Origin: Plectrocnemia conspersa
Taxonomy: Eukaryota; Arthropoda; Insecta; Trichoptera; Polycentropodidae
NCBI GenBank assembly: GCA_009617715.1
Contig: VTFK01000159.1
Span: 992,001 to 1,056,000, forward strand
DNA length: 64,000 nucleotides
Direction of reading: 5' to 3'
The translations under genes were made by a program, and so were the position numbers. How positions within the stretch are numbered: the stretch's first letter is position 1; each line of letters begins with the position of its first letter. Of the stretch, positions 45,961 through 58,352 are shown piece by piece. The notes under the pieces were generated by a model. It was given only the letters and a program-made list of their open reading frames with translations, had not been told where the DNA came from and made no database searches.

Positions 45961-46379
45961 ATCATTATATTGTACACACACATTGATATATTTTTTATTA
46001 AATATTTGACGCATCTTATTGTTATATAAATTCCAAACTTTGACTCGTGGCCCACTTTATAAAATTACAAACATTTACGACTCATCTGGTATATTAAATA
46101 AAATCAAAAAATATATGTATATAAATCGTTCGAATTATTAATTTTACTGTTGAATACATTATATGTGTTTTACGTTTTTATATAAAATCTCAGAAATCTT
46201 TACAGGAGTTCATAGCCTTTTTAATGAGGTAAAAATAACATTAAGATGTACTCATCTTGTATCTATTGTTAAAATAAAATATGCACATAATAAAAAGGAT
46301 ACATAAAATGATTTTTATGGGTAAACTAACGATTGCATTTTAATGTTATTTCCTGTTATTATTTTTTCATAAAAAAAAT
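45961..46379. other. AT-rich spacer
   Basis: AT-rich filler. Nothing recognised. Confidence 0.5.
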
Positions 46380-47010
46380 ATTGTGTTTATGTTACCGTAT
46401 TTATACCTCGATACAAACATGTAATTGGCCATTCCACTCCCGGAAAATAGATAATTTTCTAAGACGAAAATGCCTTTGATATCGAACATAAATCCACGTC
46501 TACCTTTGTTGTTGTATTTGCGCCCTTTTACGTTTTGCCTCCATGCCAAAAGGCAAGACTATCAAAACCCGCTCGAGTGTTAAATTGTTTAAAATCGCAT
46601 TAAGAATGATGATATAATAATAATAAGAGGTAAATTCGGAAGCGTTATTTCGCCTGAACGACCACATCATGAAAAACGTTCACCATGATAATAATTGTAA
46701 CGATCATATTTCAAATGAGACACAATATAACATTTGATTGATACACACGAGATTTGTCAGCGCTTTCTCTCGCCTCCGGGATAGAGCAATATCTTATAAT
46801 CAATTCCGATCGAGAGAAACATTTTTTTCCCATCCGCCGACAAAATGGGTCTTCTGCGAACAAATTCGAAAGCATTATTTTCCACCGAAAAGGGAACATT
46901 TCACGCTACGAGTGTGTTTACCCGATGACATAGTATATAATAAATACGCGAAAAAATTACAGAATATAGACCGTATAATAATAAATCGACGACGATTATT
47001 TATTCACTAA
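46380..47010. promoter_or_regulatory. Island 24
   Basis: CpG-bearing patches at 46430-46580 and 46640-46930. Plus (46738-47010) and minus (46711-46899) frames overlap over the second. No family resemblance. Candidate conserved element. Confidence 0.25.
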
Positions 47011-47551
47011 GCTCTTTGCTATTATTTCGATAGAATTAATCGAGTATTAAATATTCAAGTAAGCTTTCTCGATTTTTTCAAGATACAATTTAGTTTTACT
47101 TGAAATGAGCTTCTAATTTATTGTTTTATTATTAAGTAGCATCATCGTATCACAACGGGGATTAAAAAAACTTTTGATCACAGTTTTTATTAATAAATCA
47201 ACAAGAAAACTATAAAGTACCGTTAAATTAAAATTGCGGTTAAATAAAAATTTAAAAAAAAAATATTCAGAATTCTTTATTATATATTGTTAAAAATAAT
47301 TTATTTGTTATAAATGAATGCCTCTATAATTATGCATTATAGTTTTGATTATTTTTAATTGTACCTTAGATCTTTTAATTTTGTGAATTAAACATTAAAT
47401 TTGACTTACAAAATACGTTGTTAACTTAAATAGTTACATTGTATTTTGATTGATTGTTATAACAGTTAATTTCCAATAATAATAATTTCTTCTATACTGA
47501 AATAAATAAAATTGATGTATTATAAACTTGTCTACTATACAAAAATATGTA
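47011..47551. other. AT-rich spacer
   Basis: AT-rich filler ending at the TA that flanks the Tigger-like copy. Confidence 0.5.
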
Positions 47552-48649
47552 CTGTAGTACCTCGGTTTACGAGCATAATTTGTTGCTTGTATTTCGAACC
47601 ACTCATATAGCAAAGCAATTTTAAATATTGGAAAGATAAGTTGTTTCGTTTCAAAACCCAAAAAAAAATATTCATAAAAAATGATTATTACAAAATACAC
47701 GTAAATTTATTATAAAAAAAATAAATTTAATGATTATTCATATCGCAATCACTGAGAGCTCCATAAAATCTTGTTCTCTTCATGGTACTTTAACTAGAAC
47801 GTACACTTCCCTTTAAAGATTTGGCGAAAATGTGACATTGCATTGTCAATGGAAATATTCATGGCTCGCACAGTTAGAGCCTTACTCGGGTGGTGCTTTT
47901 CCACGAAATTTTGCACTGCTTCCCACATTTTACAAATATCCTTAATTTTTTTTTTAAATTAGAAATATCTGTCTTTTTCTCCTCCTCAGACGAGATCTCC
48001 TCTGTAGCCTCGTGCTGTTGCTAGCGATGTTCGAGTGTTCTTTAATGATCAGCTCCTGGCCATGTTCCTCCACCAATTCTTGAATATCGTTCACATGTTC
48101 GTCCACAAGGACATATTTTCATTAACAATTGTCGGCTCCCTCCCATTCATGAGCAAACAACGCGTCAACGCAATTAGGTCATAGTTTTCTCTAAGCAAAA
48201 TCGAGGGTTCTCTTGGTAATTCTACCCTATAATTTATCGATTATATTGAGGCAGCTCACGATGTGGAAATGATTTTTTCAAAAGTCTTTGAGGGTGAAGT
48301 TGTTTCTTTGATCACTTTGAAGCATCGCTGAAATAGTAATTTATTGTCAATCTTTTTAAAATTCGAAATGACCTACTGATCCATGGGCTGTAGTAATGAA
48401 GTGGTGTTGGGAGGAAAAACTTGATCTTGATGAACTCGAATTTCTCCAGTAAGTCGTCATCAAGGTCTGGAGAATGATCTGAAGCATTATCCATAACTAA
48501 CAAGACTTTGAGTGGCAAATTACTGTAAGAAAAATAATCAACTGTCGAGAAGAATCATCGGCTCAGTTAGTAAGAGAGTGACACAATACGTACTGCTCAT
48601 ATTGCGAAACACTCGTAAGCCAAATTACTCGCAATCCGAGGTTTCACTG
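47552..48649 (-). mobile_element. Tigger-like (pogo) DNA transposon with inverted ends and TA target
   Basis: The left end CTGTAGTACCTCGGTTTACG and the right end, read on the other strand, CAGTGAAACCTCGGATTGCG are imperfect inverted repeats that stay alignable for about 45 nt. TA dinucleotides flank both ends (47550-47551 and 48650-48651), the known target duplication of this group. Inside, the minus strand carries transposase relics: DNASDHSPD (48312-48518 frame), PNTTSLLQPMDQ in another register near 48370-48415, VDEHVNDIQELVEEHGQEL (48050-48110), and VRAMNISIDNAMSHFRQIF (47815-47880). At 1.1 kb it lacks the N-terminal DNA-binding part. Confidence 0.8.
48312..48518 (-). pseudogene. Tigger-like DDE transposase catalytic fragment
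   Basis: The frame opens with LKVLLVMDNASDHSPDLDDD, which is the strand and catalytic-aspartate block of pogo/Tigger transposases (VLL.DNAP.HP), followed by FEFIKIKFFLP. The conserved PNTTSLLQPMDQ that should follow is present in a different register just downstream, so a single frame slip plus a stop has disabled the gene. The frame then ends in a scrambled tail. The catalytic aspartate in MDN remains. It is part of the element at 47552-48649, and no promoter or intact start is visible. Among the transposase relics in this window it is the easiest to assign. Confidence 0.8.
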
Positions 48650-48800
48650 TACATATTTTTTTAAATAAGTATTTAAAGTGATTTTAATAGCTAGCTTTTC
48701 TTTACTTTAAAATGGAATGAAAAATATATTTTAAAATATAAGTTCTAATTTTTAATATTAAATAAAAGAAAAAGTTTTTCTTTACCATTATTTCGTTTTA
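48650..48800. other. AT-rich spacer
   Basis: AT-rich filler beside the transposon. Confidence 0.5.
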
Positions 48801-49250
48801 TTAAATAGTAAACTTCAACCGCTTCGCCACCGAAACGAGTCGGGTTTGAATTGATGTAATGTTTTCATCAATCTTGTTATGCTTTATGAAGTTCTACGAG
48901 GCAAACTTTTCGAATTGCTCATTATTCACCGTTTTAAAACGAAACACAAAGAAAAGCTTCCTAGTACGAGACTGTCAAAACAACGTTGTTTTTTTTTTTT
49001 CAACTTTGAAACACTTATATAATAAACACTTGTATTATATAATAATCACGCGCAATTTTCGACAGGCTATTATAAAATTTATCACGTTACTGTAAGCACG
49101 CTAGACAGATTTTCCCATTGCCCATGGCTGTTGTTAATTACACACTGAGTTAATTAATATTGTCCCGATTTGATGGATGAGATAGTGTGTTGTTGCACCC
49201 CGTAATTGTCGATGACAGCTCGTATCTTCACCGTGTTCAAGACTAGAGGT
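48801..49250. promoter_or_regulatory. Island 25
   Basis: Patches with CpG (CCGCTTCGCCACCGAAACG near 48819; CCCCGTAATTGTCGATGAC near 49198). The frame 48859-49095 is unrecognised. Weak candidate element. Confidence 0.2.
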
Positions 49251-49880
49251 GTTACTAATTATAATTACTGTATTCTATATACCTGTAACGATTAAACGCT
49301 AGCCGAATATAGGTCAATGAAGCAGTTTAATTATTAACAATTTCGCATTATAATATTATAATTGAGGAGTATACACATATTTTATGCAATCATTTGCTCA
49401 AGTAGATCTCTTGATAGTTTTCATCAAGAACGTTATCAGAAAACTATAAATACAACATATTAATAGAAATATTTTTTCTATTCTTGGTCGTTCTGTTCAT
49501 ATATTTTTTGCACTGTTTGAGCCAGACGTCTTTATAACTCTAGATACTAGGAAATGAGTACAGCAGACAATGAAGATACAGTCATCTTTTGAGAGATAGT
49601 ATTTTTTTATTTTTGAAGTCAATTCTTTGAACTTTATTTATCCTTTCACAGCCTATTGAAAAATTGTGTTAATTATAATTATAGTTAATGAGTCTCGAAA
49701 GTTATCAACTTTTTGTGTATGTGTGTAGTAATGGTTAGATTTATATATTATATATTTATATTCTTAACACTATATTTTTTAGACAAAACTACACTATTAT
49801 ATTAAAGCTCGAAATTTACCCATCGTGTTGGTCAACAAGATTATTTAATTTCCCCCAAATTGGGGTCTATCTAACTGTAT
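49251..49880. other. AT-rich spacer
   Basis: AT-rich filler. Nothing recognised. Confidence 0.5.
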
Positions 49881-50200
49881 GAATCCGTTCTTCCACATGT
49901 AGAATTTTTATTCTTAAATTAATTTATTCCCGTCCACGCACGTCCATGTTATTCAGTTATTCCATTTGTTCGGATCGTCGAGCTTCTGTGTGTCTATTTA
50001 CACTGTGTCCCAAGGTATAGACAATTTTTATATTCATAAATTTAGAAATTCGCGCGACCGTTCACATAGACACCCATTTATCAATCGCACCTTGTTTCGT
50101 GATTAAATTATTCATTTTTTACCCATCCCTGCAGTCACTTAAACGGCCAGATTTATTGTTATGCCGCATTTTGGGCAACCCTGTTCGTTAGTATAATTTA
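49881..50200. promoter_or_regulatory. Weak island 26
   Basis: Moderately GC single-copy DNA (CCCGTCCACGCACGTCC near 49929). No coding frame. Confidence 0.2.
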
Positions 50201-50734
50201 ATATACTAACAACTTCTTCTATACTTATATTTTACGGTTAAAATGCCTGAACAATGTATATGAACGTTTAGCGAAGTTCACCGTAGGGCTATAATGTACA
50301 ATAGATGCTATAATTATTCTAAAATATGCCATTTGAAGTGTAAAGATCGTCATCAATTCACAGGAATTGATTCAATAAATGCTTATATTTACATCCCTAA
50401 CACTTATTACGCCATTTATAGATTAATACTTATCAACCCAGGTCGACCCTTGTTATACAATTTATATTCATCGAGTAAATTGCCAATATTCTGTATTCTT
50501 TACACGCGTGCAACGTAAATTAATTTCATACAAGGAATTAATTGAAACATATTTCCTATCAAGGACAATCGATTCTACTATTTCACCCCTTTTACTATTA
50601 TATAGTTTTGGGGCAGAAAAGGCAATATCGGCGAATTGAAAGGGCACACACATATCCACAAACAATGGTATATATGACTATTTCGTATCGACTATTTTCC
50701 GTAGGAATTTTCCTCGTTTATGTATCGATGGAAG
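50201..50734. other. Spacer with overlapping short frames
   Basis: Plus-strand frames at 50294-50518 and 50542-50763 and a minus-strand one at 50468-50665 overlap and are unrecognised. Confidence 0.35.
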
Positions 50735-50814
50735 CTAATTACTTTTTTTGTTGTTTTAGGTGAGTCCCTTTTCCACTTTACTCTAGTTTAAGCGAATGAA
50801 AGCTTTCGGAAAAG
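50735..50814 (+). other. Candidate recursive (ratchet) splice site 3, the strongest
   Basis: A consensus branch point CTAAT (50735-50739) lies 20 nt before an AG at 50758-50759 that ends ACTTTTTTTGTTGTTTTAG. This is followed immediately by the near-ideal donor GTGAGT (50760-50765). Both halves are strong, which is the defining feature of insect ratchet points. A weaker second donor AAAA|GTAAAA at 50814 would delimit a 54-nt RS exon. No protein-coding exon of useful length starts here. The site reads in the same direction as those at 21980 and 37174. Confidence 0.5.
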
Positions 50815-51440
50815 TAAAATTAATTAATTATTTCTAATTGTTTTCATGTTGTATTTTTATCTTTCTTCATTGGCATACATATACTAGTATACGCCATTAG
50901 CATAATATTTTTTTATAAAAATGACATATATAATATTTTACAGTAATAGAATTTTCAACTAACTAAACAGGTTTTGAAATGCTTTAAAAGATTCTCCAAA
51001 ATGATCTTCACTAAAATATATATATGCAAAGCGATTTGCATCATAGACTAAAAGTTTTTATTTTTTTGCTGCTACGTATGACACGTGTTTATTCTTGAGA
51101 AAAATGCTTAATAAAGAAGGGTGGGAACCACTAGATTGCAAAAAAGTATAGGAGTTTTCCACGGAATTTTTCTTTCACCAAAAATTCCCTACAAAAAAAT
51201 GGATGGTTAATTCCATTTTAGATAGTATGTGGTTTAAATTTTTTTTAGAAACTATGTGTGATAATGTTCATAATAGTGTTTATTCAAGTAATTAGTAGTT
51301 TACCTTATTTATGGTTATTTTATATTTTAATTACTATAAATTTAAAAATACTTTTTTAATTAAATTTTAAGTAAAAAAATATTAAACATAAATAGATTAA
51401 AAAAAGTGCTTCTTTAATTCTCTTAAATACAAAATGGTTT
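50815..51440. other. AT-rich spacer
   Basis: AT-rich filler. Nothing recognised. Confidence 0.5.
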
Positions 51441-51720
51441 TATTGTTTATATAAATCAAAAACAAGATACATGATAGAGTTCAATTCATATTTAGTGGTT
51501 TTTAGTTTGTTCAAAAATCTTTGTTTAATTTCTGTATATTCTAGATAAGTTATCTGTTGTGTTATGCATCTTGTCATTAAACACAGTCGGTATTTTTGTT
51601 CTATTGATGTTGGTCGACGATTTATTTATGGGATTATATCTCTTATTAAAATGTAAAAAAAAATATATTCTATTCTGGACTCTAGAGAGTGCAGATTTTC
51701 AAACCAGATTGCATATTTTA
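51441..51720 (-). pseudogene. Possible LINE C-terminal relic, fragment H
   Basis: The minus strand stays in one frame for about 87 codons with a single stop: KYAIWFENLHSLESRIEYIF, then after the stop a charged stretch ending TEIKQRFLNKLKTTKYEL. The first part resembles the LEYA..W..P...RIE..Q segment of many LINE reverse transcriptases. The resemblance is loose and the DNA is AT-rich, so the call is tentative. It follows the same strand as the other LINE pieces. Confidence 0.25.
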
Positions 51721-51959
51721 TTTAAGGTTTGAATTTTCATTCTAAAAATCATGTTTATAATCTAGAACTCAATTCTTTGCTTTAAATGAATTCCAATTGT
51801 GCTGTATCATAATCAATCATAAAAATGATTTTAAAGTATTTCTTCAAAGCGAAAAACAACTACTCTAAGTGACAATTAGCTTGTAATTATATAATACATA
51901 TAAATTATTTAAATGCGTTATTTTATTGTAGTTCTATTTTCTTAAAATTACACTAAACA
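51721..51959. other. AT-rich spacer
   Basis: AT-rich filler. Nothing recognised. Confidence 0.5.
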
Positions 51960-52640
51960 GAGGCACGTTCACACGGCGCTTATTTATAGCAATCATTTTT
52001 ACTTCGATACACATTCGAATTTTTCGATTCTGACGCTTCTCACGGTTCGGTTCAACGGCCGTGTGCCTCTCACATATTCCAAAATGGATATAATTCAATT
52101 CGATCCAATTTAGGAGTGCGACGTCCTAGCCATAGTGAAGCGTCTCGCGCACCATCGGGTCAGAAACGTTAACCAGTTGTTACAGATTGGATTACCCAAA
52201 ACACACTTCCGACACAATAAAGCCAGTCACCCCCCTCGTTCGACATTGGCAATTAGTCTGAGAGAGCGACAAAAAATAGGTTTAATCGACACGTTCGATA
52301 TGCAGGGGGGCAAAAGCGTGGACACCGGCTAAAACCGATCGCATACCCCTGAGTTTTCGCCCCATAAAATAATTACCAGACACGGGGCTTTACCGGGTGG
52401 ATTTCAGAGACGAACGGCGACAACAATGAAAAAGTATTACGAATTGTTTGAGCAGCTTGTTGGGACGTGTACGCAAAGGGAGGTGGGGTTAAGCCGGAAA
52501 TTATTTTCGCGAACATGGGGTTCAAAAAATTAGAACATACATAACACATACGGCACCCGCATGTAAAAGGGGTCGAACATAATACGCATCGAAGAGTATA
52601 TGTGATGAAAAAATCTGATGCGTTTAATGGAATAAATAAT
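51960..52640. promoter_or_regulatory. GC-richer island 27
   Basis: A large single-copy island with CpGs and G-rich runs (GATATGCAGGGGGGC near 52298, CGGCTAAAACCGATCG near 52326). The 65-codon plus-strand frame (52135-52332) is unrecognised. It lies about 1.2 kb after ratchet candidate 3. Strong candidate conserved element. Confidence 0.35.
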
Positions 52641-53680
52641 TTATATAGGCGTGGGGTATTGAATTAAATATGGCACAGTATTAATTTGAAAAAATGATAT
52701 AGAACCTACAAAAAAAACATATTTTTAAACCATAAAAAGGCACTCGCTCTTGAATCCTTGCGTGATTGATCGACATTATTCGAATCATTTATGTATAGTA
52801 TAATATAAGCAAATTGATTCAGAATTTTTTTGAAATATCTTTAATACTATACAGATATAACGCAGTATATGTATGTACATCTCCGTTAAAAAATATATTA
52901 TATAATATGTATTATTTTCCACGGCTACTGGGATTACAATGTATGATTTATTATGTACAAAAGATCTTGAAATTTTATTTATTGAAATTTTTAATTAAGC
53001 ATACAAAATTCCCGTTTTGTATGTGCGCAAAAAGAACCTGCTTTTAAAATTCTTCGTCGATCGTTATGAACAGGCATAATGGTGCAAATTTTTTTTCGTA
53101 AAGTTTTAATTCTTAGCCTTCGTTTTTATTTTAATTATTAACCATCATTTAATTTACATGAATTAGTATTGATCCAAATTGTTGTAAATAAAAATAATAA
53201 AAATATTTTCTATATACAAATATATATGTATACCGTAATAATATTAATACATACATATATTTTTTAATATGTCCGACTTTCTCGAAAATCCTCGATAAAT
53301 TTGCATTAATTTATTGTTTCTCAAGGTACGGATAACAGTCCCAAAATAAAATAAAATCGAGTCAATTCAATAAAATGATTTATTTTTTATGTATCTAATA
53401 TCGCAAAGAAAATGTCTAAAATATTTATACTGTACTGTCTGAATATCTAAGTAAATATTTGTAAATACTTATAATTCATTTTATTATCCCAGAACACGCT
53501 CGTGCATTGCTATCACTAACACTTAATTAAAAACAGCGTCAAGTTTGCATTTACAGATAGATATTATACTTTGTATAAGGCATTGAAGAACTTTATAATT
53601 TAACATCACTTTAAATTTAATTTTGATTATACCGTTTATTTTTTATTACTAAAAAAAAGTTTGAAACGAGTGAATTCTTT
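52641..53680. other. AT-rich spacer
   Basis: AT-rich filler with TATATATGTATAC repeats near 53220. The frame 52814-53047 is composition-driven. Confidence 0.5.
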
Positions 53681-54440
53681 TAGAAACTGCTTCGTCAGTG
53701 CAGTTAGCGTACCACATAGCTTCAGGGTAGCCAACTAGATCGCCCCACACACATATTCATTTTATAAAATTGTAAATACTTGATTTGCTCGTAAAGCCTT
53801 ATTACGCGTTATTTTTATGTATAAGGTGCACTTACAAGTTAATAAAATAATAAATATGTAATTAATAATGTATTTGGTCAAACATTATATATCAAAAATA
53901 TATACCATCATACCCTTAAACCTTTCCTATGAATATTCAATATATAAAAACATCAGAATATATAAAAACTTTATTTATGTACATACATATGCTTATACTA
54001 TTGCGAGTTAATTAAATTGTACAATTTGTAAATAAGTTAATGTAATTAATGATTAATTAATTTATTTTGTTATTTTTGAGGAGGAAATTTAATGAGAGCT
54101 TCTTTGCTAGTAAAATATTTATCTACTTTCTCAAGTGTATCCAGCAGTGTTTATGTATATAACAAACGTGTATTTATTAAACAAATATAAAACGTACATT
54201 ACTTTAATTATGCTGTTGGTGTAATTTATAACATTAAATTTATTTATGATGTTGATATGTCATTTTAAATGTAAAAAGTAAAAAGCAGAGATTTGTTGTC
54301 ATTTTCGACTAAATTACTGTTGGATCATTAATTATTGTATTAAAATAACAAACAATCGTAAATTAAAACAACAGCGAAAAACCGTCTGAATTATATATTA
54401 TATGGAATAAATTTATTATATTCTTTTTTATAGACATAAA
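53681..54440. other. AT-rich spacer with a short mixed patch
   Basis: A GC-richer patch at 53690-53760 is followed by strongly AT-rich DNA. Nothing recognised. Confidence 0.5.
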
Positions 54441-54740
54441 TATGCATAAAATGGTAATTCGTTTGTTAGGCGGTATTTTAATGCGAATTTTTGCGGGGAA
54501 AAAATGCGAACTTTGGGGGCATCATGTTTCCCGAGTCCGTCCGTCTTCAATCGTTTGCTGTGTTCTTAAATTTCTGCGAAATTATGTTAATGTCAGACTC
54601 GCGATTTCGTTCGCGTAATTTTTACTCGGCACAAAAGTTAAATTTAATTTTAAACACCCTCCTTCAGACGCCTTTTAAAAATTTTGAATATTTTTTTTGT
54701 GTATAAATCGTTATGAGGTCATAATATAGGGTAAGTGCTT
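54441..54740. promoter_or_regulatory. Island 28
   Basis: Single-copy CpG-bearing patch with a 71-codon plus-strand frame (54491-54706) lacking recognisable features. Confidence 0.25.
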
Positions 54741-55310
54741 AATTAATCAGACATACTCAATTGGCCATGCATATATTTGTATATGTGGGTATTAAATGAA
54801 AATATTTAAATGTGCAGAAATATAAATAAGCATGTTAAAGACTAGTCTTTTGATTTATGTCAAATTTTACATTTAAAAGTTTTATTTTACTTCACATTCA
54901 GATGTATCTAAGAAAAGCTTTATAAAACCCGTCACAATATTTGGTTGTTACATTAACCATTGCGCGACTGCTTTATATTTATGTTTAGTTAAAATAATAT
55001 AAATCCATTTAAATGAGTTTTATTTTCAAATATCTATATTTAAATTTAAAATTTTAATAATATTATTTTGGGATACTATTTCATTTTTTTTTTTTGCTAG
55101 CTAGTAAATATAATCATTTATTATTTTATTTAGTAGTTACTTCTACTGTGTGTCTCTGTCATCTGCATAACTATTATATAATCAAAACGTTATTAAACTT
55201 TTTATTTTCACTCATATATTTTTACATAATAAAACGGTGTTAGGTTATATACGGTTTTGCGCATATCTAAAATGAAAAATAGTCGTTTTTATGTATTTTT
55301 AAAAGATAAT
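54741..55310. other. AT-rich spacer
   Basis: AT-rich filler. Nothing recognised. Confidence 0.5.
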
Positions 55311-55740
55311 TTTGGGTTGCAAAAAATTAGGTCCGGCCTCAGGTGTGTCGTCGCAAAAAAGCCCACGCACAGTAGTAACAGTACCTACATGTTGTCCTAC
55401 TACTAAAAAGGTACATATAGTAAACTTTTATCGGACCTAAAACTGTCCGAGCATTTTTAGACAATCCCATTCGGTATAAAAGCGAATAGGAAAAATGTCG
55501 CGAATTCTGGAATTGGACAAAGTTCGTATAAATTCACGGCTGGCGGACCGTTTTAATTATTCTAATTCCGATGACCCCCACCCCAAGCTCCTATTTTATC
55601 CCCCACCGTTCGACTGAGTAAAATTACGACGATTTATCATCCGTTAAAGGCGACAAAATTGAATCCGTATACAGGCGGTCGTTTTCTGCACATTTAACTT
55701 TTAGTTCTAGTACGCCGCGTTCAATTTATGATGATAGATT
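55311..55740. promoter_or_regulatory. GC-richer island 29 with inverted repeat
   Basis: CpG-bearing single-copy DNA. TTAGGTCCG (55327-55335) and CGGACCTAA (55432-55440) are exact 9-bp inverted copies 114 bp apart end to end, which may be a small foldback element or chance. Confidence 0.3.
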
Positions 55741-56680
55741 TCACATCGCTCATGATAATAATTGTTAATACAAAGTGTATTACTCATATGAAGGTTCTAG
55801 TCTTGAGCTGACAACAATGTCAAAAGACAAACGTCTCTTATGGATTGCCTAATAAATATGATGCTCGCGAGAGAAATGAAAATAGAAATAATTACATTTA
55901 CCGATAAATTAATGAAAGTAAAAACATAAATGGGACACAGTTGTTGTAATGATTTTATTAGTAATCATTGACAACACACTAAAAAATGGCGTATAAAGTA
56001 TTTTTAGAAGTATCTGAATCTAAGTGAATAATTTATCATAAACGTCGATTTGCTAATTATTTCTCAAAAAAAAATACAATTATTGAATTTTTTTGTAAAA
56101 CTCGCAAGCATGTATCAACATTTAACAATATATCACAGCATTAAATTATCAATAAAGTATTTAGTTCGACTTTAAATTAATGGACATGTTTGATACACAA
56201 TAGTTCATTGCCGACTGAGTGACATAAGCCCAAATATATAACATTAATTTAGAAGCGTTCATTAAGTAGAGCAAAGGTTTTGGAAATTCGAAACCATTTG
56301 CTAGATAGTATTGTTCTAGGAACATTATTCCTGGAAAACAAATACGAATATTGACTGTTTAAAGCCATAGAGTTTACTGATGTAATTTTTCATAATCGAT
56401 TGTTATAGTCGTTTATGTTGTATAGCTATATGTTTTTATTCTCATTTTGTATTATTTGTTTCTATTTTTAATTATGTTTATGTGGAATCAATATACAATT
56501 ATTGTTCTTTAATAGTTATTATTGTTCGATTCTCTTTTTTTATAGATTTATATTTATAATATATATGCTATTAATATATTGTACGTTAGTGAAATATAAA
56601 CACCATGTGATTTATATTTTTTCTTCGGTTTAGATATTGATGTATGTAATTGATTTATGAAAATTTTATAAATAGACAAT
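55741..56680. other. AT-rich spacer
   Basis: AT-rich filler. Nothing recognised. Confidence 0.5.
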
Positions 56681-56850
56681 ACGTTTATATTTGTGTCGTA
56701 AGCACGATATGCAATAGAGCGAGACGAGTTTGGCGCTTCCAAAATACGATGTTGATGTCACATGTCAAATCTCTGGACTGTGAAAGGACAGATCAGATCA
56801 TTCTTTTCAAATGTCGCGTAAATTTATTTTTGTCATGAAGATTTTTTCAT
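56681..56850. other. Small mixed patch
   Basis: About 150 nt of GC-richer single-copy DNA (GAGCGAGACGAG near 56718). Overlapping frames on both strands are unrecognised. Confidence 0.25.
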
Positions 56851-57470
56851 GTATATAAATATACATATTTCACCTTAAATATTTGTATAGAAGTAAAGCA
56901 TTAAAGATCACAAACTGCGTTGTATATTACGGTTAACTGTTTAACTGTGATTCATTGCGTGTTTCAATTTAAAAAAAAAACACATTCGTATAATTGAATG
57001 AAATAGGAGATGCACTCGTTTTGACGTCAATTCATCATAAAATTACACTCGATGTGAATATTAAGCTCATAATAGGCGCACGGCGTTCTATATATGTACA
57101 TTATTAGGGAAGTTTTGGAGCAATGTAATATTTTAGAATGCTGGTAGTTGTTGATTCGAGTGTGTAAAGGAGTACACGCATGACTGGCAATAGAATAAAT
57201 TGCCATAATGAGGCTATTTCGATAAGTACATACATAAATGTAGATAGCAGATTGAACATTTATTGCTTAAAAGGATAAATTATATGTATATTATTATTTA
57301 AAAAAATGTAATTTTTTATTAACTAAAATATATTTGAATTAAATTACCAGTTTTCTCATCAATTTGTTTATATCAATATAATTAATAATGCTTTATCGAT
57401 GTTTACAAATCTGAATTATTACATATATGTATAATTCTTTTTTATACGACATAAGAAATTAACCCTAATT
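56851..57470. other. AT-rich spacer
   Basis: AT-rich filler. Nothing recognised. Confidence 0.5.
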
Positions 57471-57880
57471 TAATATAATCAGTAGCATTGCCTCGATGTG
57501 ATATAAACACCAAAAAATGGTAAACATACGTATAAAGCTGTAGAACGAAAACTCGGCTTACATATGTATACATCTATATATAAAAAGAATAAGGAAAAGA
57601 AGCGGATAAGAAAATCTGGGAAATCAGATTGCTGCTCTGAGTGTATGTGTGCGACTTTTTGTCGAATAAGCCGGAAAGTAGTAGAAATCTGAGCAGCATT
57701 CGACCCCAAGAACGAATGTCGTTAACAACGAGATAAGGGCGACACATGCAGTGGAACAAATTAGACTACGCCAGCAAAATGGTCTACGGAATGATATATG
57801 AGTATCTGGTCGAGATGGTCAATCTTGATCGTGCCGATATCGAGACGTGCAAAGAAATATTATTTGCCTACAACAAGAGA
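57471..57880. promoter_or_regulatory. Island 30
   Basis: Mixed-composition single-copy DNA with two overlapping minus-strand frames in different registers (57479-57709, 57574-57759) and a plus-strand one (57798-57992). No family resemblance. Confidence 0.25.
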
Positions 57881-58352
57881 GAACCAATTACTAGATTCCA
57901 TTCTAAACCATAGTATATATAATAAAAGAATTGTTGTAATTAATGAAAAAATAAAATCAGGAGATAAATACACGTTTTTTAATCAACACTAAAGGAAATC
58001 GTTCAATATATATATTTTATTATCCGTACTAAAAATTGTATATGTATCAGTTTTGTGTTTCTGAAAAGTATATACCTACGTGTGTTTGATGGATCGTTGA
58101 TAGCTTCAGGCATAATATCACAGACCACCCACTTGAATAATATAGAAAATGATATATACTGTTCGTGTGTTTTATATGATATTTAATATCACTAAGTTTT
58201 TTATAAACGATTTAAAACGTATACGATTACATGCATCGTTATTATTTTTTAGATCTCGTGTGATAAAGATATCCCTAATTGGTTTTTTTAGTTGATACTA
58301 TTAACGTAATAGATTTTTTATAATACAAATATTTATATTATTCCATCAATAT
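57881..58352. other. AT-rich spacer
   Basis: AT-rich filler. Nothing recognised. Confidence 0.5.
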
